The translations under genes were made by a program, and so were the position numbers. From Mycobacterium gallinarum (GTDB taxonomy: Bacteria > Actinomycetota > Actinomycetes > Mycobacteriales > Mycobacteriaceae), in contig NZ_AP022601.1 of the NCBI RefSeq assembly GCF_010726765.1, positions 5,394,001 to 5,458,000 of the forward strand: a stretch of DNA of 64,000 bases. The letters are read 5' to 3'. Under the pieces are notes generated by a model. The model was not told the DNA's origin. It saw only the letters and a program-made list of their open reading frames with translations, and did not search any database. This document shows positions 53,070-61,332 of this stretch, one piece after another (position 1 is the first letter of the stretch; every line of letters starts with the position of its first letter).

Positions 53070-54797
53070 ATGCGCAAGTCCATCAGGCTTCTCCTCATTT
53101 CTTTGCTGGGCCTACTGAGCGCAGCATTGTTCACCGCCTTGACGGCCCTGGTGGCGGCCGTCAGTCTGGCCGCGACGGCGCTGATCGTGCCGGGGACTGG
53201 GACGCCCAAGGCGAACGAGGTCACCAACTACATGGAGAACTTCCGGGACTACTACATGCAGACGCCATGTGAGCCCAACGGTTGCGCAGACGACCAGTTG
53301 TACGGCATCGACTACGACGCGTCGTTCTGGCCGATACCTTTGCCCGGCTGGTGCGATCCCGGCCGTTGCGAGAAGTTCGACGTGTCGGTTGCGGGAGGCG
53401 TGCAAGGACTGCGCAACACACTGGGGACCATTTCGACACTCGACCCCGACTTCGACGGGAGCGTCGTGATCGCCGGCTATTCGCAGGGCGGCCGCGTCGT
53501 CAGCATCGCGAAGGCCAAGATCGCCAACGGCGAATGGAATGACGTGCTTGACGACATCGATTCCATAAAGTTCGTGTTCATCGGAAACCCGAACCGTCCG
53601 AACGGCGGCATCCTGTCGCGATTCGGCATCCTCGGGACCATCCCGATCTTGGACGTGACGACCGGCCAGCCCACGCCGACGGACACCGAATTCGAAACCG
53701 AAGACTGGGCCATCCGTTGGGAGGGCATCGCGGACTTCCCGCAGTATCTGTTGAATCCGCTGGCGGTGGTCAACTCGCTCCTCGGCTTCTACTACGACCA
53801 CGGCACCTACTTGGCGATCAACGGCGACAGCGATCCCGGTGAATTGCCCGCCGGATACTCCATCGCCGAATGGCGTGAGCTCACCACGAACCCTGAGCTC
53901 TATCCCCAGAATGTCCAGATCCAGAAGGTGCCCGGCAGCGACACGACCTACTACACCATTACGCCGAAGGTGTTGCCGCTCGTCCGTCCGCTGCACTCCA
54001 TCCCGCTCATCGGCAAGCCGATCGCGGACCTCTTCGAGCCCGCCCTGCGCGTGATCATCGAGGAGACCGGCTACAACCGCAACATACCCTACGGTCAAGC
54101 CACGCCCATTGGGCTGTTCCCGCTCTTCAATCCGTTCACGCTCATCGTCAAGCTGATCCCGGCAATCTTCCAGGGCATCAACAACTTCCTCGCGAACTTC
54201 GGCTTGGCGACGGAGATCCCGCTGACCCCGCCGATACCGGTTCCCGAGGAGGACGAGGAGCAAGACGAAAATCTTGAGCAGCTCTCGTTGCTCAGTAACT
54301 TCGACGATATGTCCCGGGCAAAATCGAGACTGTCGCTGTTGCAGGACGACGGCGGCCTCGAGCAGCAGCTCGACGGCGACGAGAAGGCGGTTCCTATCGG
54401 TCTCGACACCGAAGAAGCGGTCACGCCGCCGGAGATCGTCGAGACGCCCAACGCCGATGACACGGTCGGACTTGAAGGGGCCGGGCTCCAGCAGGCCCCC
54501 GCGGGCAATGTGGATGGACTGCTCGAAGAAGGCAACAACTCCAACCAGGGCGACCCCAACCAGGGCACCCAAATAGTCGTCAAGGATCCGGAAGAGGACC
54601 AGGACCTGGATGACAACAGGGTCGACGCGAACGGCGGCAGCGTGTCGTTGAACTTCTCACCGAACAAGCCCGAGGGCGCGCCGGCCGGTGGCGAGAACGC
54701 CGATCCGCTCGCCCCCGTCGACCCCGTCAAGCCCGAGGACGTCGACGGCGCGGAAGGCGCAGAGCCTGCGGAGGGCGCAGAGGCGGCCGCTGCCTGA
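53070..54797 (+). CDS. Exported PE-PPE-domain serine hydrolase with acidic tail
   Basis: A 575-residue protein. A signal or anchor segment (about residues 5-40) is followed by a PE-PPE (PF08237-like) alpha/beta hydrolase domain (about 40-330) with the start LIVPGTGTPKANEVTNYMENF and nucleophile motif VVIAGYSQGGRVVSIAKAKI near 130. Catalytic Asp and His (DHGTYLAINGDSD near 232) are plausible. The last 180 residues are an acidic, Pro/Gly/Asn-rich disordered tail. PE and PPE domains themselves are absent. Such enzymes act as esterases on envelope lipids. The ribosome site is weak. It lies in a segment that interrupts the rplA-mmaA4 junction known from M. tuberculosis. Confidence 0.85.
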   Translation: MRKSIRLLLISLLGLLSAALFTALTALVAAVSLAATALIVPGTGTPKANEVTNYMENFRDYYMQTPCEPNGCADDQLYGIDYDASFWPIPLPGWCDPGRCEKFDVSVAGGVQGLRNTLGTISTLDPDFDGSVVIAGYSQGGRVVSIAKAKIANGEWNDVLDDIDSIKFVFIGNPNRPNGGILSRFGILGTIPILDVTTGQPTPTDTEFETEDWAIRWEGIADFPQYLLNPLAVVNSLLGFYYDHGTYLAINGDSDPGELPAGYSIAEWRELTTNPELYPQNVQIQKVPGSDTTYYTITPKVLPLVRPLHSIPLIGKPIADLFEPALRVIIEETGYNRNIPYGQATPIGLFPLFNPFTLIVKLIPAIFQGINNFLANFGLATEIPLTPPIPVPEEDEEQDENLEQLSLLSNFDDMSRAKSRLSLLQDDGGLEQQLDGDEKAVPIGLDTEEAVTPPEIVETPNADDTVGLEGAGLQQAPAGNVDGLLEEGNNSNQGDPNQGTQIVVKDPEEDQDLDDNRVDANGGSVSLNFSPNKPEGAPAGGENADPLAPVDPVKPEDVDGAEGAEPAEGAEAAAA

Positions 54798-54889
54798 CTA
54801 ATGGGAGTCGATCGGCGTGGCGTTGAGGGGTTTGAGTTGTTGAGCACGGGACGCTGATCGTCGAGCCGCTGACCGGTGAGCACTATGTC

Positions 54890-55062
54890 TGACGGGGATG
54901 AATGTCTGATTCCTAGCGCTAGATCGTGCCCCGGTCGGTTCGGTGAGGTCGCTTGAAGCGCTGATGGGATGTCGTGCCAATGCGAGCACTGATCCATTAG
55001 TCCGCCGCCGGGTGTCCTCGGGCTCAATGTGAGTCAACGACGACCGCGAGGAGGTGGCATTG
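54890..55062 (+). ncRNA. Candidate IS110 bridge RNA
   Basis: IS110-type recombinases are guided by a non-coding bridge RNA encoded before the recombinase gene. This stretch, long enough and free of genes, folds by eye into two hairpins. The first is AGCGCT (54915-54920) with AGCGCT (54957-54962), with GATC/GGTC inside. The second is TGATGG (54962-54967) with CCATTA near 54994-54999, with an internal loop and GTGC/GCAC inside. Hairpins with internal loops are the known plan for target and donor guides. Exact ends unknown. Confidence 0.45.
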
Positions 55063-56274
55063 ATGATCTTCGTCGGCGACGACTGGGCCGAAGACCATCA
55101 CGATGTGTATCTGATGGACGAGGCCGGCCAACGATTGGCAGCCCGGCGATTATCCGAGGGCTTGTCTGGCATCCGGGACTTGCATGAGCTGGTTGCCCGT
55201 CACGCTGAGGAACCCGACCAGGTGGTGATCGGCATCGAGACCGATCGTGGCCTGTGGGTTTCGGCGTTGGCGGCATCGGGTTATCGGGTGTGGGCGATCA
55301 ACCCGATGGCCGCGGCCCGCTACCGCGACCGTCATCACGTCTCGGGTGCGAAATCTGATGCCGGAGACGCCAAGCTGCTCGCCGACCTGGTTCGCACCGA
55401 CCGGCACAACCACCGCCAGATCGCCGGAGACACCTCAGACGCCGAGGCGATCAAGGTGCTGGCCCGCACTCATCAGAGCCTGATCTGGGCACGCACTCGG
55501 CACGCCAACATGCTGCGTAGCGGGCTGCGGGAGTACTACCCCGCAGCCTTGGAGGCCTTCGATTCACTCACCGACGGTGACGCGTTGGCTGTCTTGGGCC
55601 GCGCACCCACTCCTGAACAGGGCGCCCGGTTGAGCCTGTCGAAGATCGGATCGGCACTCAAAGCTGCTGGCCGACAACGCAATATCGACACACGTGCTAT
55701 CGAGATTCAAACCATCTTGCGCCGCGAGCACCTCACCGCTTCCCCTGCCATAGCCAGCGCTTTCGGGACGACCACGACGGCCGCGGTTCATGTCATTGCA
55801 GCACTGAACACCCAGATCGCCGAACTCGAGACCGTGCTGGCCGACCATTTTGAGAAACACCCGGACGCCGACATCTACCGCTCCCTGCCAGGACTTGGTG
55901 TTGTGCTCGGCGCCCGGGTGCTCGGTGAGTTCGGGGACGACCCGAACCGATACCGCACTGCCAAGTGTCGCAAGAACTACGCCGGAACCTCACCATTGAC
56001 CATCGCGTCGGGCCGAAAACGAGTTGTGCTGGCCCGCCATGTTCGCAACAAACGGCTCTACGACGCCCTCGATCAATGGGCCTTCTGCGCGCTGACCCGA
56101 AGTCGTGGTGCCCGCACCTTCTATGACCAGCACCGCGGAAATGGCGATACCCACCATCAAGCCCTACGCGCCCTCGGCAACCGACTCGTCGGCATCCTCC
56201 ACGGCTGCCTACGCCACCAAACGCTCTACGACGAACACAAAGCCTGGACACACCGCACGCCCGCAGCTGCTTGA
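55063..56274 (+). CDS. IS110-family DEDD transposase/recombinase
   Basis: A 403-residue recombinase. The N-terminal RuvC-like (DEDD) domain shows MIFVGDDWAEDHHDVYLMDE, VVIGIETDRGLWVSAL near residue 66 and HHVSGAKSDAGDAKLLADL near 97, giving the acidic residues. The C-terminal transposase domain has LPGLGVVLGARVLGEFGDD near 275 and YAGTSPLTIASGRKRVV near 305, which includes the conserved catalytic Ser. Start: ATG 55063 with GGAGG about 8 bp upstream; GTG 55054 is less likely. The length is full and the motifs intact, so it looks active. Confidence 0.93.
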   Translation: MIFVGDDWAEDHHDVYLMDEAGQRLAARRLSEGLSGIRDLHELVARHAEEPDQVVIGIETDRGLWVSALAASGYRVWAINPMAAARYRDRHHVSGAKSDAGDAKLLADLVRTDRHNHRQIAGDTSDAEAIKVLARTHQSLIWARTRHANMLRSGLREYYPAALEAFDSLTDGDALAVLGRAPTPEQGARLSLSKIGSALKAAGRQRNIDTRAIEIQTILRREHLTASPAIASAFGTTTTAAVHVIAALNTQIAELETVLADHFEKHPDADIYRSLPGLGVVLGARVLGEFGDDPNRYRTAKCRKNYAGTSPLTIASGRKRVVLARHVRNKRLYDALDQWAFCALTRSRGARTFYDQHRGNGDTHHQALRALGNRLVGILHGCLRHQTLYDEHKAWTHRTPAAA

Positions 56275-56295
56275 CAACTTACGGCCCTGGGATGT

Positions 56296-57549
56296 CTAGT
56301 CGCCGGCTGGTGTATCCGCGACTGCCGGCTGCCCGCCACACTCGCCGTAGCGCCTGCGCAGGAACTGCCGGGCGGGTTCGGAACCGGCTCGGTCCAGCGC
56401 CTGCATATACCATTGCTGCGCCTCGACATGTCGACCCGCCCGACGAAGCAGGTCGGCGCGAATCGATGCGACGGTGTTCGAGCGCGCCATCCTCGCATCC
56501 TTGGCGACCTCGTCCAGGGCTGCCAGGCCGGCATCGAACCCGTCGCGAAAGCCGACCGCGAGGGCCCGATTCGCCTTGGCGACAGGGGAATCCGTGATCG
56601 CGATCAGTCGGTCATACGCCCGACAGATCCCATCCCAGTCCGTGTCCTCCCACCGCGCGGCCGTCGCGTGCAGCGCCGCGATCACCGCCTGCGGCAGGTA
56701 CGGTCCCGTCGCTCCGGCTGCGTTGCGAAGTCGATCCAGCCCGCGCGTGATGCGCGCGCGATCCCACCGGCCGCGATCCTGCTCGTCGAGCGGTACGAGT
56801 GCACCGTCGGCGTCGATGCGCGTCTGCCGTCGGGAGTCATGCAGAAGCACGAGCGCGGCCAGTGCATGCCCGTCGCGCGCATCGGGCATCAACGAACACA
56901 CCTCGCCCGCAAGCCGAATGGCCTCGTCGGACAATTCGTCGCGAATCGCCGACGGTCCGGCCGTCGACCAATAGCCCTCGGTGAAGACGGAATAGATGCA
57001 GGCAAGTACGTGGGGAGTGCGCTCAGGGAGCAGTTCGGGCGGTGGCACCCTCAGCGGAATGTTGGCGTGCCTGATCTTGTTCTTGGCCCGGGTGATTCGT
57101 TGACCGACCGCCGATTCCGACTGGAGCAGGGCGCGGGCTATCTCGGCGACTGTGAGCCCGGATATCAGCCGCAGCGTCAGGGCCAACTGTGAGTGCGGGT
57201 CCAGTGCCGGGTGCGCGCAGGTGAACATCATCCGCAGTTCGTCATCGCGAATCCGGTGCGGCACGCCCTGGCGGTCGGTGCGGGCGGTTATGTCGTCGAG
57301 CACCGCGGCAAGCTCTTTTCCAGGCCTGACGGATTCGCGGCGCAGCCGATCAAGCGCACGATTGCGCGCGGCCGTCACGATCCATCCCTCGACGTTGGCG
57401 GGAACGCCGTCGCGCGGCCAGGTCCGTATTGCATCGGCGAAGGCCTCCTGGACGGCGTCCTCGGCGACGGTGAGGTCGCCGGACCATCGCGCCAGTGCGG
57501 CGACGGCCGGGCCCCATTCGCGTCGAAAGACGCCGTCCAGGTCGGTCAT
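56296..57549 (-). CDS. ECF42-type RNA polymerase sigma factor
   Basis: A 417-residue sigma factor. Residues 1-170 hold sigma region 2 (LTVAEDAVQEAFADAIRTWP) and region 4 (GLTVAEIARALLQSESAVGQRITRAKNKIR). The long C-terminal part (about 170-410) has helical TPR-like repeats, with PHVLACIYSVFTEGYWSTAG near 188, as in the ECF42 group. That group is linked in genomes to DGPF/YCII proteins, and one lies immediately upstream here (10 bp). No anti-sigma factor is present; regulation is thought to involve the C-terminal extension. Confidence 0.87.
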   Translation of the reverse strand: MTDLDGVFRREWGPAVAALARWSGDLTVAEDAVQEAFADAIRTWPRDGVPANVEGWIVTAARNRALDRLRRESVRPGKELAAVLDDITARTDRQGVPHRIRDDELRMMFTCAHPALDPHSQLALTLRLISGLTVAEIARALLQSESAVGQRITRAKNKIRHANIPLRVPPPELLPERTPHVLACIYSVFTEGYWSTAGPSAIRDELSDEAIRLAGEVCSLMPDARDGHALAALVLLHDSRRQTRIDADGALVPLDEQDRGRWDRARITRGLDRLRNAAGATGPYLPQAVIAALHATAARWEDTDWDGICRAYDRLIAITDSPVAKANRALAVGFRDGFDAGLAALDEVAKDARMARSNTVASIRADLLRRAGRHVEAQQWYMQALDRAGSEPARQFLRRRYGECGGQPAVADTPAGD

Positions 57550-57559
57550 TCGGCGCCTG

Positions 57560-58261
57560 CTAGAGGCCGGAGATACCCATGAGCTGGCGGAGCTCGATGG
57601 TCGTCGCCGGAATCATCGAAGCGACCTTGATGGCCTCGTCTCGGTCGGCGACGTTGAGGATGTGGAAGCCGTTGGCCACCTCGGCGCCCTCGATGTACGG
57701 CCCGTCGCTGAGCAGCACCTCGCCGTCGCGCACGCGCACCGTCGTCGCCGTCGACGGCACATGCAGCGGCGCACCTCCGTTGGCGCGAGCTCCCACCTGT
57801 GCGGCGAACTTTCCGTGTTGCGCGGCGATTTCGTTCCACTCCGGGGTTCCCGGCGCGAGGACGGAGTCGGCGGGCTCGAGCAGCAGCGCGATCCAGGTGT
57901 TGTTAAGCGGTTCGGTCGGCGGCATGTACTCCACCATCGGCCACACCTCGACTGCGCCGTGCTGACAGGCGGGGATGGCCGCCGCGATCGTCAATGCGTC
58001 GTCGAGATTGTCCGCCTCGAAGACGTAGTAGCCGCCGGCCACTTCGGCCGCCTCGGCAAACGGGCCGTCGGTGACGACCGGCGCGTCGGGCCCACCGGTG
58101 ATCCGGGCTCCCGTGGCTGACGGGAGGAGGGCGTCGCCGGCGCGGATTGCGGAGCCGAACTTGGCGTGGAACGTCTCATAGGCCGACATGATCTCGGCGT
58201 GGCTGGCGGCGTCGGGCTCGTCGGTGGATTCGGGTCCCAGCAGTAGCGCGAAGTAGTACAT
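57560..58261 (-). CDS. Tandem DGPF/YCII-domain protein, ECF42 partner
   Basis: A 233-residue protein made of two YCII-related repeats of about 115 residues, each with the family motif: VVTDGPFAEAAEVAGGYYVFEA near residue 75 and LLSDGPYIEGAEVANGFHILNV near 190. I chose the ATG at 58261 (MYYFALLLGPESTDEPDAA) with GGAAGGTG upstream; the frame extends to 58342. It precedes the ECF42-type sigma gene by 10 bp and is probably part of its regulon. No activity is known. Confidence 0.82.
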   Translation of the reverse strand: MYYFALLLGPESTDEPDAASHAEIMSAYETFHAKFGSAIRAGDALLPSATGARITGGPDAPVVTDGPFAEAAEVAGGYYVFEADNLDDALTIAAAIPACQHGAVEVWPMVEYMPPTEPLNNTWIALLLEPADSVLAPGTPEWNEIAAQHGKFAAQVGARANGGAPLHVPSTATTVRVRDGEVLLSDGPYIEGAEVANGFHILNVADRDEAIKVASMIPATTIELRQLMGISGL

Positions 58262-58324
58262 GACGTCACCTTCCGGTTGCGAGCAGAACCCTGTGTCCCA
58301 CTCTCTACCAAGACGACGAACCAT

Positions 58325-58350
58325 GCCGCGGGGATCCGACAACCCGCGGC
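58325..58350 (-). terminator. Stem-loop downstream of mmaA4
   Basis: GCCGCGGG (58325-58332) and CCCGCGGC (58343-58350) form a perfect 8-bp stem with a 10-base loop, 26 bp after the mmaA4 stop. It probably ends the leftward mycolate transcript before the DGPF-sigma pair. Confidence 0.65.
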
Positions 58351-58375
58351 GAGGACTACTCGGCAGGCCTGAGGA

Positions 58376-59275
58376 CTACGCGGCTGCGGCGCCCGGCTTC
58401 AGGTAGGTGACCAGGCTGACATCGATGCTTTCGTCGATGAAGTAGTACTGCGCGCCCAACAGATACCGCATGTAGCGGTGGTAGTTCTCCTCGTCGGTGG
58501 CGGCGATCGCCGCTTCCTTGTCGCGCTCCAGGCGGTCGGCCCAGATGCCGAGGGTCTTGATGTAGTGGTTGCGCAGCGACTTCGGTTCGGGAACCACGAA
58601 GCCGGCCTTCTCGCCGTGCTCGACCATCATCTGCGTGGTCGGCAGGCGGCCGCCCGGGAAGATCTCGGTGATGATGAACTTGACGAACCGGGCCAACTCG
58701 AACGTCAGCTTCTTACCGCGCTCGGCCAGGTCATACGGGTGGTAGCCGACACTGCTCTGAATGGTCATCCGGCCGTCATCGGGCAGGATGTCGAAGCAGG
58801 TCTTGAAGAAATCGTCGTAGCGCTCGAAGCCGAAGTGCTCGAAGGCCTCGATGGACACGATGCGGTCGACGGGGGAGTGGAACTGCTCCCAGCCCTCCAG
58901 GCGCACGTCGAACGTGCGCTCGCTGTCGACCTTGGCCAGCAGCTGGTCGCAGTAGGCCTTCTGGTTCTTCGACAAGGTCAGGCCGATGACGTTGACGTCG
59001 TACTTCTCCATCGCCCGCTGCAGGGTCAGGCCCCAGCCGCAGCCGACCTCGAGCAGGGTCATGCCGGGCTTGAGGTCCAGTGCGTCGAGGTGCTGGTCGA
59101 CGTTGGCGATCTGGGCCTCGGACAGCGTCACGTTGGGGCTGGTGAAGAACGCGCAGCTGTACTTGCGCGTCGGGTCCTGGAACACGCCGAAGAAGTCGTC
59201 CGACAGGTCGTAGTGATGCTGGATGTCCTCGAAGTGAGGAGTCATATCCTTGGTGCCGGTGGAGTTGTCAGACAT
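58376..59275 (-). CDS. mmaA4: Mycolic acid methyltransferase, MmaA4-like
   Basis: A 299-residue SAM-dependent methyltransferase of the cyclopropane-mycolate family. Motifs: [50 protein letters not shown] (SAM site) and the end [13 protein letters not shown], which matches MmaA4. MmaA4 makes the hydroxymycolate precursor of methoxy- and ketomycolates. Gene order (rplA then mmaA4, leftward) supports the name despite the inserted genes between them. It precedes the DGPF gene. Confidence 0.85.
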   Translation of the reverse strand: MSDNSTGTKDMTPHFEDIQHHYDLSDDFFGVFQDPTRKYSCAFFTSPNVTLSEAQIANVDQHLDALDLKPGMTLLEVGCGWGLTLQRAMEKYDVNVIGLTLSKNQKAYCDQLLAKVDSERTFDVRLEGWEQFHSPVDRIVSIEAFEHFGFERYDDFFKTCFDILPDDGRMTIQSSVGYHPYDLAERGKKLTFELARFVKFIITEIFPGGRLPTTQMMVEHGEKAGFVVPEPKSLRNHYIKTLGIWADRLERDKEAAIAATDEENYHRYMRYLLGAQYYFIDESIDVSLVTYLKPGAAAA

Positions 59276-59362
59276 GATTCGCTAGTTGGCCTTCCTGGTG
59301 ACGTCTACGGATTCGTCACTGTGATCTGGTCGTACACCCTAGCGTTTGGCGCGGTTCAGGCC

Positions 59363-60244
59363 CTAATTCGACGCCTGTTTGGCGAGCGTGAATTGGTTGA
59401 CGTCGATATAGCCCATCCGAAAGCCTCTGGCGCAGCCAGTTAGATAGTGCATATAGCGGTCGTAGACCGCCTCGGACTGAGCAGCGATCGCGTCGTCCCG
59501 GTGCGCCTCCAGCGCTGCCGACCACGTGTCCAGCGTGCGCGCATAGTGCAGCTGTAGCGACTGGCGGCGGGTCAGGGTGAATCCGGCCGGGGTCGCGTGC
59601 TCGGCGACCTTCTCGATCGACGGCAGCCGTCCGCCGGGGAAGATCTCGGTGAGAATGAATTTGACGAAGCGCGCCACCTCGAAGGTCAGCGGAATCTTGC
59701 GATCCGCCATCTGCGGCAGCGTCAACGCGGTGATGGTGTGGAGCAGCATCACGCCGTCGTCGGGCAGGGCCCGATAGGCCATCGCGAAGAAATCGTCGTA
59801 GCGGTCGAACCCGAAGTGCTCGAACGCTCCGATGCTCACAATACGGTCGACGGGCTCGTCGAACTGCTCCCAGCCCTGCAGCAACACCCGCTTCTCGCGT
59901 GGACTGTCCGAGTTCGCGAAAACCTTTTCCACATGGGCCTTTTGGTTCTCGCTCAAGGTCAGCCCGACCACGTTGACGTCGTAGCGCTCGAGCGCGCGCA
60001 GCATGGTCGAACCCCAGCCGCAACCGACGTCGAGCAATGTCATGCCGGGTTGCAGACCCAACTTGCCCAGTGCGAGGTCGATCTTGGCGAGCTGGGCTTC
60101 TTGCAGCGTCATGTCGTCACGCTCGAAATAGGCGCAGCTGTAGGTCTGGCTGGGATCCAGCCATAGGCGGAAAAACTCGTCGGACAGGTCGTAATGCGCC
60201 TGTACGTCGTCGAAATGCGGTTCTAACTTGCGGGCAACAGCCAT
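59363..60244 (-). CDS. mmaA2: Mycolic acid methyltransferase, MmaA2/CmaA-like
   Basis: A 293-residue paralogue with HFDDVQAHYDLSDEFFRLWL, MTLLDVGCGWGSTMLRALERY, RIVSIGAFEHFGFDRYDDFF and the end GYIDVNQFTLAKQASN, which resembles MmaA2/CmaA-type cyclopropane synthases rather than MmaA1. It would add a cyclopropane ring to meromycolate double bonds. I chose the ATG at 60244; the frame extends to 60307. The two genes are 87 bp apart. Confidence 0.8.
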   Translation of the reverse strand: MAVARKLEPHFDDVQAHYDLSDEFFRLWLDPSQTYSCAYFERDDMTLQEAQLAKIDLALGKLGLQPGMTLLDVGCGWGSTMLRALERYDVNVVGLTLSENQKAHVEKVFANSDSPREKRVLLQGWEQFDEPVDRIVSIGAFEHFGFDRYDDFFAMAYRALPDDGVMLLHTITALTLPQMADRKIPLTFEVARFVKFILTEIFPGGRLPSIEKVAEHATPAGFTLTRRQSLQLHYARTLDTWSAALEAHRDDAIAAQSEAVYDRYMHYLTGCARGFRMGYIDVNQFTLAKQASN

Positions 60245-60400
60245 CGGTTCGGTGCCTTTCTGGGGCATATCAGCAGCCCTACCGTCATCGCCGTTGACAG
60301 CTCGCAAAGCCCTGAAGCACTCGGCTTCGAATCTAGACCTGATCGTTCTCGGTCACTAATTGCGAGTGAAAGATCACACCGCTTACACAGCTGTAAACCG

Positions 60401-61300
60401 CTACGCCGCCGAAAAATTCGTCTTCAGTTCACCGACGATGTCGTCCCACAGTTCGCGCGGCAACTCGTGTCCCATGCCGTCGAAGAGCACCAGCCGCGCA
60501 CCATTGATCGCGCGGGCCACCGCACGTCCGCCGGACGGGCGCATCAGCTTGTCGGCCTTGCCGTGAATGACGACGGTGGGTGCGGTGATCTGGCGGTTGT
60601 AGTGCAGCAGGCTGCCGCTGCCCATGATCGCCGCGAACTGGCGGCCGATGCCCGCCGGGTAATAGGCGCGGTCATATCCCTCGATCGCCTCGGCGCGGAC
60701 ACGCTCGTGAGGCGCGGGATAGCCGGGACTGCCGATGATGCGGCTGACCCGGATCGCGTTCTCGATGATCGCCTCGCGGGTCGTGCCCTTGGGTCGCTGC
60801 AGAATGGCCAGCAGTTGTTTGGGACCGGGCGGCGGCAGCACCGGCTGGTTGTTGCTCGAGAAGATGACGGCGAGCGTCTTCGTGCGCACCTTGTGCCGGG
60901 CGGCGAAGATTTGCGCGATCATGCCGCCCATCGATGCGCCGACGATGTGGGCCGCGTCGATCTTCAAATGGTCGAGCAGGGCGGCGGCGTCATCGGCGAC
61001 ATCCTCGAGCGTGTACACGGCCGGGCTCTTGAGCCCGAGGAAGGACCGCACCATTCGTGGCGCCAGCGCCGCGCCGGAGTGCTGCCCCGTCACCTTGGAC
61101 GACAGCCCGACATCGCGGTTGTCGTAGCGGATGACGCGCAAACCCTGATTGACGAGCATCTCGCAGAACTCGGTGCGCCACAACACCAATTGCGCACCGA
61201 GGCCCATGATGAGCAGCACCGCCGGATCGTTCGGGTCGCCCATGTCCTCGTAGTAGATGTCCAGATCGCCGGACCTGGCGGTGCCGGTGCGGCTGATCAC
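60401..61300 (-). CDS. lipG: Alpha/beta hydrolase, LipG-like
   Basis: A 299-residue hydrolase with the fold's landmarks: LLIMGLGAQLVLW (oxyanion loop) near residue 32, nucleophile Ser in HIVGASMGGMIAQIFA near 110, Asp in HGKADKLM near 245 and His in GMGHELP near 275. The GTG at 61300 has GAGGAG upstream; the open frame continues upstream only by reading inside the UbiB gene. The position between mmaA2 and the UbiB-like gene matches lipG of M. tuberculosis. Substrate unknown, probably an ester. Confidence 0.85.
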   Translation of the reverse strand: MISRTGTARSGDLDIYYEDMGDPNDPAVLLIMGLGAQLVLWRTEFCEMLVNQGLRVIRYDNRDVGLSSKVTGQHSGAALAPRMVRSFLGLKSPAVYTLEDVADDAAALLDHLKIDAAHIVGASMGGMIAQIFAARHKVRTKTLAVIFSSNNQPVLPPPGPKQLLAILQRPKGTTREAIIENAIRVSRIIGSPGYPAPHERVRAEAIEGYDRAYYPAGIGRQFAAIMGSGSLLHYNRQITAPTVVIHGKADKLMRPSGGRAVARAINGARLVLFDGMGHELPRELWDDIVGELKTNFSAA

Positions 61301-61332
61301 ATTGCTCCTCGCGCAAGCGCTCGTCGGTGCAC

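Larger units (their letters stand above)
54798..56295 (+). mobile_element. IS110-family insertion sequence (ends approximate)
   Basis: The element consists of a ~265-bp non-coding left part, a recombinase gene (55063-56274) and a very short right end before the sigma-factor stop at 56296. IS110 elements have no clear terminal inverted repeats and their exact ends cannot be read here, so the limits given are the outer bounds set by the neighbouring genes. Its arrival fits the disruption of the conserved rplA-mmaA4 spacing. Confidence 0.75.
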
